This document shows, in pieces, positions 1-6,047 of a stretch of DNA of 11,569 nt (position 1 is the first letter of the stretch; every line of letters starts with the position of its first letter). Source of the stretch: an uncultured Collinsella sp. (GTDB lineage Bacteria; Actinomycetota; Coriobacteriia; Coriobacteriales; Coriobacteriaceae); the NCBI GenBank assembly GCA_934654765.1, contig CAKUGX010000056.1, positions 1 through 11,569 of the forward strand, read 5' to 3'. The position numbers were made by a program, and so were the translations under genes. The notes under the pieces were generated by a model. The model was not told the origin of the DNA. It saw only the letters and a list, made by a program, of their open reading frames with translations, and ran no database searches.

Positions 1-11
1 GTATTGTTCAT
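1..11 (-). CDS. Start of a minus-strand gene leaving the window (product unknown)
   Basis: Reading the minus strand, an ATG at 11-9 opens Met-Asn-Asn and runs off the window edge. It is preceded by a strong Shine-Dalgarno GGAGGTGA (23-16) at normal spacing. The TTGACA box at 67-62 and the palindrome at 23-45 sit just upstream, as expected for a regulated gene start. Too little is present to name a product. A self-regulating transcription factor would fit the operator layout, but that is inference. Confidence 0.45.
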
Positions 12-22
12 GCCCTCACCTC

Positions 23-45
23 CAATATGAACACTGTTCATATTG
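23..45. promoter_or_regulatory. Perfect palindromic operator candidate overlapping a minus-strand promoter
   Basis: Two 11-base arms (CAATATGAACA at 23-33 and its exact reverse complement at 35-45) flank a single central base. On the minus strand a consensus -35 TTGACA lies at 67-62, and the place for the -10 hexamer (about 45-39) falls inside the palindrome. The Shine-Dalgarno of the gene starting at 11 begins at its inner edge. A dimeric repressor bound here would cover both the -10 region and the translation start. The size and symmetry suit TetR-, GntR- or MarR-type regulators, but the regulator is not in view. Confidence 0.6.
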
Positions 46-68
46 TCACGGCACGCTCGCCTGTCAAG

Positions 69-96
69 AAAAAAGCCTCGAGAATCTCGAGGCTTT
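69..96 (-). terminator. Rho-independent terminator of the flavodoxin-like gene
   Basis: An 11-bp perfect stem (72-82 with 86-96) closes a three-base loop. On the minus strand it is followed by six T's (complement of 69-74). It lies about 40 bases after the stop at 138. The next gene's -35 box (67-62) begins right after the T tract, so the two units are tightly packed. Confidence 0.85.
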
Positions 97-137
97 CACA
101 TTTGTCTTATGGAGCGCTCGGCACCGTGAGCAGCGGA

Positions 138-689
138 CTACTCGCCCAGCACGGCCTTTTTGGCGGCGGCGGCCATGCTGTCCAGATCCTCCTTGGTGGG
201 GTGATCCTTTGCGGCAACCCAGTTGTCGAGCAGCATCTTAAAGCGGGCGTTGTCGGGATCCTGCTCGAGCATGGCCTCGTAGCGCTGCTTGACCGCGGGA
301 CCCATCTTGCCTTGACACATGGCCCAGCCCACGAGCTCGGCATCCTCGGCCAAATTGGAGGTCACGCGATCGATAATCTGCTGGTAATAGCTCTGGTCGG
401 CACCAAAGCCGCAGGTACCAAACAGGAAGACGTGCTTGCCGTGCAAGGCAGAGAGCAACGCCGCGACCGAAGGCGTGCACGCGCCCTTGTCGCACCAAAA
501 ACCGACGAGCACCGTGTCGGCCGCGCAGGCGCCCTGCGCCTCGAGCGCAACCTGCTCGGCATCCGCATCGTCGCTCAACGCCGCGGCATGGACAAACTCA
601 ACGCCCGCAGCCTGCAGAGCGCGCTTGATCGCGCCCGAAACCATCCTGGTATTACCGCTCTTGCTGTTAACCACCAAAGAGCACGTCAT
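138..689 (-). CDS. Flavodoxin family protein (Flavodoxin_3-like)
   Basis: A 183-residue protein with a flavodoxin fold signature. Close to the N-terminus a hydrophobic strand leads into SKSGNTR, the loop that holds the FMN phosphate in flavodoxins. Around residues 60-95 are the motifs VLVGFWCDKG and VFLFGTCGFG, which look like Flavodoxin_3 (PF12641). The C-terminal third is helical and lacks an obvious extra domain. It is probably a cytoplasmic FMN electron carrier or small FMN reductase; partner and substrate cannot be read. I chose ATG at 689 because GAGG lies ten bases upstream; a GTG at 695, four bases after the same GAGG, would add two residues. Single-gene unit with promoter at 749-776 and terminator at 69-96. 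The family is solid, the exact role unknown. Confidence 0.85.
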   Translation of the reverse strand: MTCSLVVNSKSGNTRMVSGAIKRALQAAGVEFVHAAALSDDADAEQVALEAQGACAADTVLVGFWCDKGACTPSVAALLSALHGKHVFLFGTCGFGADQSYYQQIIDRVTSNLAEDAELVGWAMCQGKMGPAVKQRYEAMLEQDPDNARFKMLLDNWVAAKDHPTKEDLDSMAAAAKKAVLGE

Positions 690-748
690 AGTCACGTTGC
701 CTCGTTTCCCCCAAAACTAAAGCCACTAATGCATTTTATTAGAAGCAT

Positions 749-776
749 ATCTTAGTACTAAAACCACAGATGTAAA
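749..776 (-). promoter_or_regulatory. Sigma-70-type promoter of the flavodoxin-like gene
   Basis: Minus strand: -35 TTTACA (776-771), 16-base spacer, -10 TAAGAT (754-749), about 60 bases upstream of the start codon. The stretch from here to the gene is much more AT-rich than its surroundings. Confidence 0.65.
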
Positions 777-1016
777 CCAACTTCTGTTGATTGACGGCAC
801 AGCTGACATCAATAGGCAAATACGCCCGCAGCGCAAGTCCCTAAAATCATGCGGGAACCGCGGTACCGTCAGAAAATGCAGGAGGAAATTTGGCGGTCCC
901 GTTAATAGATTTTGTGACAAGGGCATGACAGGGGGACAGGTCATTCGTCAGGTTTCTGACAGACGATATGAGCGGGACATGAAAATTGGAAGCCCCTCCT
1001 GCATGCATATCCGCTG
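777..1016. other. Intergenic stretch with no supported gene
   Basis: Short frames exist on both strands (about 70-77 codons) but none has a convincing ribosome site or a domain I recognise. The right edge at 1016 is the flank of the IS608-type element. The bases just left of 1017 (minus strand, reading 1016 to 997) are where the omega RNA guide would be drawn from. The composition does not exclude an old remnant or an intergenic repeat family. Confidence 0.4.
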
Positions 1017-1150
1017 TTGACACTCCCCGTAGTTGAAACCAGGGGATTCTCGGTTCTTCGAGGTCTGCCCTAGGGGACCGTTGCGGTCCCCTAGGGTCTT
1101 ACGTCCTCTCCCCGAGCGTTTAGGTGGCTACAGCCGCCCCGGTTCCCGCG
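1000..1150 (-). ncRNA. Presumptive omega RNA (reRNA) of TnpB
   Basis: In IS605 elements the TnpB guide RNA comes from the 3' end of tnpB plus the right end, and finishes in flanking DNA that serves as guide. Here that interval holds a perfect 12-bp hairpin with a five-base loop (1068-1079 with 1085-1096) and the right-end hairpin (1045-1025). The scaffold should end at TCAA (1017). The following 16-20 minus-strand bases, CAGCGGATATGCATGCAGGA (1016-997), would be the guide. The 5' limit is a guess; the RNA is inferred from family knowledge and the visible hairpins. Confidence 0.55.
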
Positions 1151-2295
1151 TGCCCCGCGGTACCTTCCGTGTTGGAGAGGATGCGCTTCCCCTCCGTGAG
1201 AATGTTCACTGCGGCGTTGACGTCGCGGTCGTGATACGCCCCACATGAGGGACAGTTCCACGACCGTATCGACAGCGGCAACGCTTCGAGCCTGTGCCCG
1301 CAGGCCGAGCAGTTCTTGCTCGACGGGTAGAACCGGCCGACCTTGACGAGGGTGCGCCCGCGCTCGGAGCACTTGTACTCCAGCATCCGTGCGAACTCGC
1401 CGAACGAGGCATCCGACACGGCTTTCGCCAGATGGTGGTTTCGCACCATGCCCTTCGCGCTCAGTTCCTCCATGCACAGGACTTGGTTCTCGTCCGCGAG
1501 CATGGAGGTGACCTTGTGGAGGGCATCGGTCCTGGCATCGGCGATATTGGCGTGGATCTTGGCGACCCTCTTCCGCTGCTTCAGGTACCTGCCGCTTGGC
1601 TTCTCGCCCCTGTGGGCACCTTTCCTGCGGGAGAGTCTGCGCTGCTCCCGCGCGAGCTTGCGCTCGTATTTCTTGAAGTGGCGCGGATTGTCAATTTTCG
1701 TGCCGTCGGAGAGTGTCGCAAGCGTTTCGACGCCGAGGTCGATTCCGACCTCGGCGTCGGTTTCGGGCGCGGGGGCAACTGAGACGTCGGTGCAGAGAAA
1801 ACTTGCGAAGTAGCGGCCGGCGGTATCGCAAGAGACCGTGACCGAGAGGAGCCGACCGGAAAGCGGGCGGGACACCTTGGCACGGACGGTCCCGAGCTTT
1901 GGCAGGGACACGTGGTTGCGGTCGACGACCTTGCCGCCGTTGGTGCGGTAGGACTGCCGGCTACCCCGGCGCGACTTGAACTTGGGGAAGCCCGGCTTAC
2001 CGCCCTCCCGCACGCGTCGGAAAAAGTTCTTGTAGGCGCGGTCGAGGTCGCGTATGGACTGCTGGAGCGCCATGGAGTCCGCTTGCGCGAGCCAGGAGGT
2101 CTCAGGGTCGCGCTTCCACGCCGGGAGCATTCGGGAGAGCTTCGCCCATGAGACCGTCTTGCCCGTCTTCGCATAAGCGGACTTCTTGATATCGAGGGCG
2201 CGGTTGTACACGAACCGGCAGCAACCGAGCGTCCGCGCGATCTGCTCGCGCTGGCACGCGTTCGGGTAGATTCGGTATTTGAAACCGCGCTCCAT
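1120..2295 (-). CDS. tnpB: RNA-guided nuclease TnpB of IS200/IS605 family
   Basis: A 391-residue, apparently complete TnpB. The N-terminal helix-turn-helix-like part (about 1-50, starting MERGFKYRIYP) is followed by the beta-barrel/REC region and a RuvC fold. The catalytic residues read as D186 (GIDLGVETLATL), E276 (CMEELSAKGM) and D358 (HDRDVNAAVNI), so the nuclease looks active. A zinc ribbon uses C329, C332, C348 and C351. Family knowledge: TnpB cuts DNA next to a short TAM with an omega RNA guide and helps keep the element at its donor site. The start is set by AAGGAGGT (2310-2303), seven bases before the ATG. The usual partner tnpA survives only as a scrap upstream. Its 3' end should overlap the omega RNA. 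Confidence 0.95.
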   Translation of the reverse strand: MERGFKYRIYPNACQREQIARTLGCCRFVYNRALDIKKSAYAKTGKTVSWAKLSRMLPAWKRDPETSWLAQADSMALQQSIRDLDRAYKNFFRRVREGGKPGFPKFKSRRGSRQSYRTNGGKVVDRNHVSLPKLGTVRAKVSRPLSGRLLSVTVSCDTAGRYFASFLCTDVSVAPAPETDAEVGIDLGVETLATLSDGTKIDNPRHFKKYERKLAREQRRLSRRKGAHRGEKPSGRYLKQRKRVAKIHANIADARTDALHKVTSMLADENQVLCMEELSAKGMVRNHHLAKAVSDASFGEFARMLEYKCSERGRTLVKVGRFYPSSKNCSACGHRLEALPLSIRSWNCPSCGAYHDRDVNAAVNILTEGKRILSNTEGTAGHAGTGAAVAT

Positions 2296-2314
2296 CGGCT
2301 AGACCTCCTTCTGT

Positions 2315-2440
2315 CTCTCTATGTACTTCCTTGAAGCGCTTGTCGACTCCGTGCGCGAGGGCGGGACGGCAGCACTTTGGGAAGAAGATCACGTGGTAGC
2401 TGCAGGAGAAAGCTATATTGCAGCTACCCTTGTACTCATA
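2315..2440 (-). pseudogene. tnpA: N-terminal remnant of IS200-type transposase TnpA (Y1 family)
   Basis: The minus-strand frame gives YEYKGSCNIAFSC, SYHVIFFPK and then HGVDKRFKEVHRE, which match the first 40 or so residues of IS200/IS605 TnpA (usual form Y-x-S-C-x-Y-H-[VL]-[IV]-x-x-P-K-Y-R). The rest is absent: the HUH motif (H-x-H) and the catalytic tyrosine are missing, and the frame runs straight into the tnpB ribosome site. No ATG lies in frame; a TAA occurs a few codons upstream. About 300 bases appear to have been deleted, leaving both element ends and tnpB in place. Confidence 0.75.
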
Positions 2441-2478
2441 GTATAGGTATTACACAGTATTGAGCTGCATAATATCTA

Positions 2479-2502
2479 CCGTCTTATATCCCGTCTTATA
2501 TC
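2479..2502. repeat. Tandem 12-mer (two copies) beside the left-end hairpin
   Basis: CCGTCTTATATC occurs twice back to back (2479-2490 and 2491-2502), immediately inside the left-end hairpin of the IS608-type element. It may be a slippage product or part of the left-end structure. Confidence 0.8.
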
Positions 2503-2602
2503 CCCATAGATAAATCCAGGGGCTTTACGACGGTTTCGGTAAGGCCTGGCCCGGTTTTCACCATCGCACGCGGCGGCCGAGCACCCATCCAACGCCCAAG
2601 TC

Positions 2603-2650
2603 AAAATACTCAGCACACTGAGTGATTTCACTCACTATACTGAGTATTTT
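2603..2650 (-). terminator. Hairpin terminator downstream of the AAA/DUF4143 gene
   Basis: An 11-bp perfect outer stem (AAAATACTCAG at 2603-2613 with 2640-2650) encloses a smaller stem (2619-2624 with 2629-2634). On the minus strand the structure ends in four T's, 16 bases after the stop at 2666. The outer arms repeat the arms of the palindrome upstream of the same gene (3880-3903), so it may also be a protein-binding site or an end of a cassette. Confidence 0.55.
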
Positions 2651-2665
2651 CTCAATTTGCTCAGG

Positions 2666-3856
2666 CTAGTTAAACAGCGTCACCTTATCGAGCAGAAAAT
2701 CCTCCACGGTGCACGCCCCGGCCGCCGCCCCTCCCACGACGATCCGCTTGGCTCGCGGATACTTTTTTAGGAGCGTCGACATGCCACTCTGGCCGGACTC
2801 TCCACCGCTTTTGACCTCGATGGCACTCAGCGCATCATCCCTTCGCAGCACAAAGTCGACCTCTTTGACGCCTTCACGCCACCACATGACCTCAAAACCC
2901 TCTTCCGGCGCGCGCGCAAGCAGTCGTGCACCCACTGCCGATTCCACCAAATGACCCCGCCGCGCCGAATCCTCCAGCCATTCTGCTCGGCCCTTATCGC
3001 CGAGCGCCGTCATAAACGCCGTGTCATAAACCATGAGCCGCGGGGTGCTTCGGCGCTTTGCGAGCTCCTTGTCACTGAACTTGGGAATCGCCGTAACCAA
3101 ACCGGCCTTGCCCAGCAGGTCCAAATACCCGGCGACCGTGACCGTGTTACCGGCATCCTGCAGCTGGCCTACCATTTTTGAATACGAAAGCTCCTGCCCC
3201 GAATAGCTCGCCGCGAGCCAAAAGAGCGCGCGCATCAGCGCCGGTTTGCGGATATTCTCCAACGAGAGAACATCGCGCGAGATCGCCGGCTCGACAATCG
3301 CATCTCGGATATAGTTTCGCCAACGGGCGTCATCGGAAACCAGCGGCGCCGCACCCGGATATCCACCGTGATAGAGATAGTCTTCAAAAGAAAAGCCAAA
3401 GGCCTCGCTGCACTCGCGATAGGACCAATGCGGCGACCGAATGAGCTCGTAACGGCCCATAAGGGATTCTTCCAGGCCCTTGTGCAGCAGCGACGACGAT
3501 CCGGTCAAAATGACCTTGAGCGGCGTCCCCTCCCGGCGATCCCGGTCGTACAATCCCTTGACGACCGTGGACCAACTCTGCACCTTTTGAATCTCATCAA
3601 CAACGAAAACGGCCGGGACCTTACCTCCAGACGTGAGGTTTCTTGCCTGTTGCCACTCGATTTGCAGCCAGCTGGCATCGGGATTCACAACATCGTCCGC
3701 ATTGGCCACGTGACAGGGCATGTCTGCATGGTGCAACGCCTGCACGAACATGGTCGACTTTCCCGTTTGGCGGGGCCCGATTATAAATTGCATCAACGGA
3801 TTATTCGTTTCCCGCATCCTCTGGGCTATCACGGCAACTTGATGGCGCTCAAACAT
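2666..3856 (-). CDS. AAA-family ATPase with DUF4143 domain
   Basis: A full-length (396-residue) member of the AAA_14/DUF4143 family, common in gut bacteria and archaea and of unsettled function. Walker A is GPRQTGKST (27-35), Walker B VFVVDE (83-88), and a sensor-like LTGSS lies at 117-121. The C-terminal part carries a PD-(D/E)xK-like pattern: EVD (332-334) and then EVK (347-349), as in restriction-endonuclease-like folds, suggesting nucleic-acid contact. No signal peptide or membrane segment; presumably cytoplasmic. The start is supported by AGGAGG nine bases before the ATG. It stands alone, with a 24-bp palindrome just upstream and a related hairpin just downstream. A broken second member of the same family lies at 9895-10800. 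Proposed roles in the literature are tentative, so I give none. Confidence 0.9.
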   Translation of the reverse strand: MFERHQVAVIAQRMRETNNPLMQFIIGPRQTGKSTMFVQALHHADMPCHVANADDVVNPDASWLQIEWQQARNLTSGGKVPAVFVVDEIQKVQSWSTVVKGLYDRDRREGTPLKVILTGSSSLLHKGLEESLMGRYELIRSPHWSYRECSEAFGFSFEDYLYHGGYPGAAPLVSDDARWRNYIRDAIVEPAISRDVLSLENIRKPALMRALFWLAASYSGQELSYSKMVGQLQDAGNTVTVAGYLDLLGKAGLVTAIPKFSDKELAKRRSTPRLMVYDTAFMTALGDKGRAEWLEDSARRGHLVESAVGARLLARAPEEGFEVMWWREGVKEVDFVLRRDDALSAIEVKSGGESGQSGMSTLLKKYPRAKRIVVGGAAAGACTVEDFLLDKVTLFN

Positions 3857-3879
3857 GTCAATCTACCTCCTTGTTTCTT

Positions 3880-3903
3880 AAATACTCAGTATACTGAGTA
3901 TTT
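3880..3903. promoter_or_regulatory. 24-bp perfect palindrome upstream of the AAA/DUF4143 gene
   Basis: Half-site AAATACTCAGTA (3880-3891) is followed directly by its reverse complement (3892-3903). It lies 24 bases before the start codon, next to the Shine-Dalgarno site. Its centre, read on the minus strand, contains TATACT, which could serve as a -10 box; no good -35 is visible. It could be an operator or a cassette end, because the same arms recur at 2603-2613 and 2640-2650. Confidence 0.65.
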
Positions 3904-4187
3904 TTAGAACCGGGAGATCGAACCCGCCAACTTAACTCCCTTCACCAGCGGGTTGCCGCCGCCCCCTCCGCGAGTCGAGTTTCTGGCCCTTCGCGCTCAC
4001 TCGATATATAAAAACTGCCATAGCCATATCGAAAAACCGGTATAGTCGGTCCCATCATCGAACCATCGCGAATGGGCCACAGGATTTCGCGATGGTTCGC
4101 AGGCTTTCGCGGAGATTCGCGACAAATCGAGAACTGATACGCATCTTATTGTTCACATTCAAGGCCCCGACGTCTCAAAAGGTATGC
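3904..4187. other. Gene-free stretch between the ATPase gene and the ABC operon
   Basis: No supported gene. It holds a 13-bp perfect inverted repeat (4060-4072 with 4086-4098), a short AT-rich patch (about 4002-4015), several TCGCG words after 4086, and a minus-strand sequence resembling a tRNA T-arm (GGGTTCGATCTCCC, about 3912-3925) with no tRNA around it. The last part is the 3' untranslated region of the ABC operon. Confidence 0.5.
4060..4098. repeat. 13-bp perfect inverted repeat downstream of the ABC operon
   Basis: GAACCATCGCGAA (4060-4072) pairs perfectly with 4086-4098 across a 13-base loop. It lies about 90 bases after the stop of the ABC operon. There is no T tract on either strand, so it is not a standard intrinsic terminator. 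It could stabilise the operon's 3' end or bind a protein. Confidence 0.7.
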
Positions 4188-6047
4188 TTATTGGGCAAAC
4201 TGGCTGCGGTAGAGCTCGGCGTAGAAGCCGCCTGCCGCGAGCAGTTCGTCGTGCGTGCCGCGCTCGATAATCTCGCCGTCTCGCATGACCAGGATGCAGT
4301 CGGCGTTACGGATCGTCGACAGGCGGTGCGCCACGACAAAGCTCGTGCGGCCGGCCATAAGCTCGTCGAATGCCGCCTGCACCTGCAGCTCGGTACGTGT
4401 ATCGATGCTCGATGTTGCCTCGTCCAGCAGCAGAATCGCCGGGTCGGTGAGCATGACGCGCGCGATGCACAGCAGCTGCTTTTGGCCCTGGCTAAACGTG
4501 CCGCCGTCCTCGCCGATCACCGTGTCGTAGCCCTGCGGCAGCTGCACGATAAACTTGTGCGCGTGCGCGCGCTTGGCCGCCTCGATAATCTGCTCGCGCG
4601 TGGCATCGGGACAACCGTAGGCAATGTTCTGGGCCACCGTGCCCTCGAACAGCCAGGTGTCCTGCAGCACCATGCCAAAGGCGCGGCGCAGGCTCTCACG
4701 CGTGTAGTCGCGCGAGGAGCGACCGTCGACCACGATGCGCCCGGCATCGATATCGTAAAAGCGCAGCAGCAGGTTGATAAGTGTCGTCTTGCCGCAGCCC
4801 GTGGGACCGACCAGGGCAAACCGCATGCCGGGTTTGGCATCGATGCAGATGTCCTGCAGCAGCTTGCGGTCGGGCACGTAGCTAAAGTCCACATGCTCAA
4901 AGGCGACCTCGCCCTTCGGAGCGGTGAGCTCAATGGCATCCACAGCGTCGGGCTCCTGCTCGCGTGCATCGAGCAGCGCGAACATGCGGCGCGCCGAGGC
5001 ATAGGCCGTCTGGATTTGCGTGATGACGTTGGTGACCTCGTTGAACGGCTTGGTGTACTGGTTGGCGTAGGACAGGAAGATCTGCACGCCGCCCACCGTG
5101 AGCGCCGCGGGCACGCCCGTGATCACGCCCACGCAGCCGATCACGGCCACCACGGCGTAGATGATGTTGTTGATAAAGCGCGTGCCGGGGTTTGAGAGCG
5201 AACCCATAAACTGTGCGCGCTCACCCGCGGTGTAGAGCTCGGCGTTGAGGGCATCGAAGCGCTGCTGCGCATTTGGGCCGTAGGCAAACGCATCAACAAG
5301 CTTTTGCTCGCCCACATACTCCTCGATATGACCGCCCAGCTGGCCCTGAATGCGCTGCTGAGCCGTAAAGCTCTTGTTGGAGAGCTTGGCGATGGCGCCG
5401 GCCGCAAAGATGGAGAGCGGCGTGACGAGCACCACCACGAGCGTCATGGTCAGGTTGATGGACAGCATAAACGCGAGCGTGCCCACGATAGTGATGACGC
5501 CGGTAAAGAGCTGGGTAAAGCCCTGCAGCAGGCCGTCGCCCACCTGATCGACGTCGTTGACCACGCGGCTCATAAGGTCGCCGTGGGCATGGCCGTCGAT
5601 AAAGCTGAGCGGCATGCGGCTGAGCTTGTCGCTCGCCTCCACACGCATGTCGCGCACCGTCTCGTAGGACAGGCGGTTGACGCAATAGCCCTGCAGCCAT
5701 TGGAACGCCGCGGCGCCCACCACGACAATTGCCAGCTTGGTGACGAGCGGCAGCAGCGCGCCAAAGTCCACCCGTCCGGCAGCAACGATAAGGTCGATGC
5801 CCTCGCCGATGAGGATGGGCGTGTAGAGCTGCAAGATCACCGAGATGGCGGCGCTCACAAACGACGCCGCAAACGAAATGCGGTGCGGACGCACGTAGCC
5901 CATCAGGCGACGGGTCACCGCGCCCACGGGATAGCGCTCAGGGTCGCCGGGCTGGCGCGGGCCGTCGCCCAGGTCGTTGAGCTTATCGTTGCCGGACACG
6001 TTGGCCGTCATCGTGGCGACCGAGCCGGAAGAAGTATACGGATTCAT
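4188..6047 (-). CDS. ABC exporter half-transporter with catalytically complete NBD
   Basis: A 619-residue multidrug/lipid-type ABC exporter (ABC_membrane plus ABC_tran). A Ser/Gly/Asp-rich cytoplasmic tail of about 45 residues precedes six membrane segments (about 58-345). The NBD has Walker A GPTGCGKTT (414-422), Q-loop Q462, signature FSQGQ (518-522), Walker B with D542 and catalytic E543, and H-loop H574. All hydrolysis residues are present, but the signature departs from LSGGQ, which fits facing a degenerate partner site. Its ATG directly follows the TAG of the upstream gene, and AAGGAGGG inside that gene's last codons is its ribosome site, so translation is coupled. It should pair with the 6048-7898 product. 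Substrate not readable. Confidence 0.95.
   Translation of the reverse strand: MNPYTSSGSVATMTANVSGNDKLNDLGDGPRQPGDPERYPVGAVTRRLMGYVRPHRISFAASFVSAAISVILQLYTPILIGEGIDLIVAAGRVDFGALLPLVTKLAIVVVGAAAFQWLQGYCVNRLSYETVRDMRVEASDKLSRMPLSFIDGHAHGDLMSRVVNDVDQVGDGLLQGFTQLFTGVITIVGTLAFMLSINLTMTLVVVLVTPLSIFAAGAIAKLSNKSFTAQQRIQGQLGGHIEEYVGEQKLVDAFAYGPNAQQRFDALNAELYTAGERAQFMGSLSNPGTRFINNIIYAVVAVIGCVGVITGVPAALTVGGVQIFLSYANQYTKPFNEVTNVITQIQTAYASARRMFALLDAREQEPDAVDAIELTAPKGEVAFEHVDFSYVPDRKLLQDICIDAKPGMRFALVGPTGCGKTTLINLLLRFYDIDAGRIVVDGRSSRDYTRESLRRAFGMVLQDTWLFEGTVAQNIAYGCPDATREQIIEAAKRAHAHKFIVQLPQGYDTVIGEDGGTFSQGQKQLLCIARVMLTDPAILLLDEATSSIDTRTELQVQAAFDELMAGRTSFVVAHRLSTIRNADCILVMRDGEIIERGTHDELLAAGGFYAELYRSQFAQ

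Larger units (their letters stand above)
1017..2538 (-). mobile_element. IS608-type IS200/IS605 element, tnpA gutted, tnpB intact
   Basis: On the minus strand the right end carries guide tetranucleotide GAAT (1049-1046), an imperfect hairpin with CCCC/GGGG base and one extra-helical base (1045-1025), then GTG and the cleavage motif TCAA (1020-1017). The left end carries AAAG (2526-2523) at the foot of a matching hairpin (2522-2502), and TTAC lies outside at 2542-2539. AAAG pairing with TTAC and GAAT with TCAA is the published recognition scheme of H. pylori IS608. Total length is about 1.52 kb instead of the usual 1.8-2 kb, because tnpA has lost most of its sequence. It could move only if a related TnpA acts in trans. 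Confidence 0.85.

Noticed and set aside
27..755. 242-codon plus-strand frame across the flavodoxin gene
   Set aside because: Antisense to a clear flavodoxin with FMN-loop motif, promoter and terminator on the minus strand; it also reads through a terminator hairpin and operator.
726..1020. Overlapping short frames on both strands upstream of the IS element
   Set aside because: Starts lack ribosome sites (the plus frame starts at TTG), the minus frame overlaps the flavodoxin promoter, and no domain is recognisable. Kept as intergenic.
1294..1813. Plus-strand open frames of about 160 codons opposite tnpB
   Set aside because: They are antisense shadows of tnpB; no ribosome site or recognisable family.
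3912..3937. tRNA T-arm-like sequence on the minus strand (GGGTTCGATCTCCC)
   Set aside because: No cloverleaf, anticodon arm or acceptor stem could be folded around it, and the T stem/loop spacing is off by one base. At most it is a scrap.
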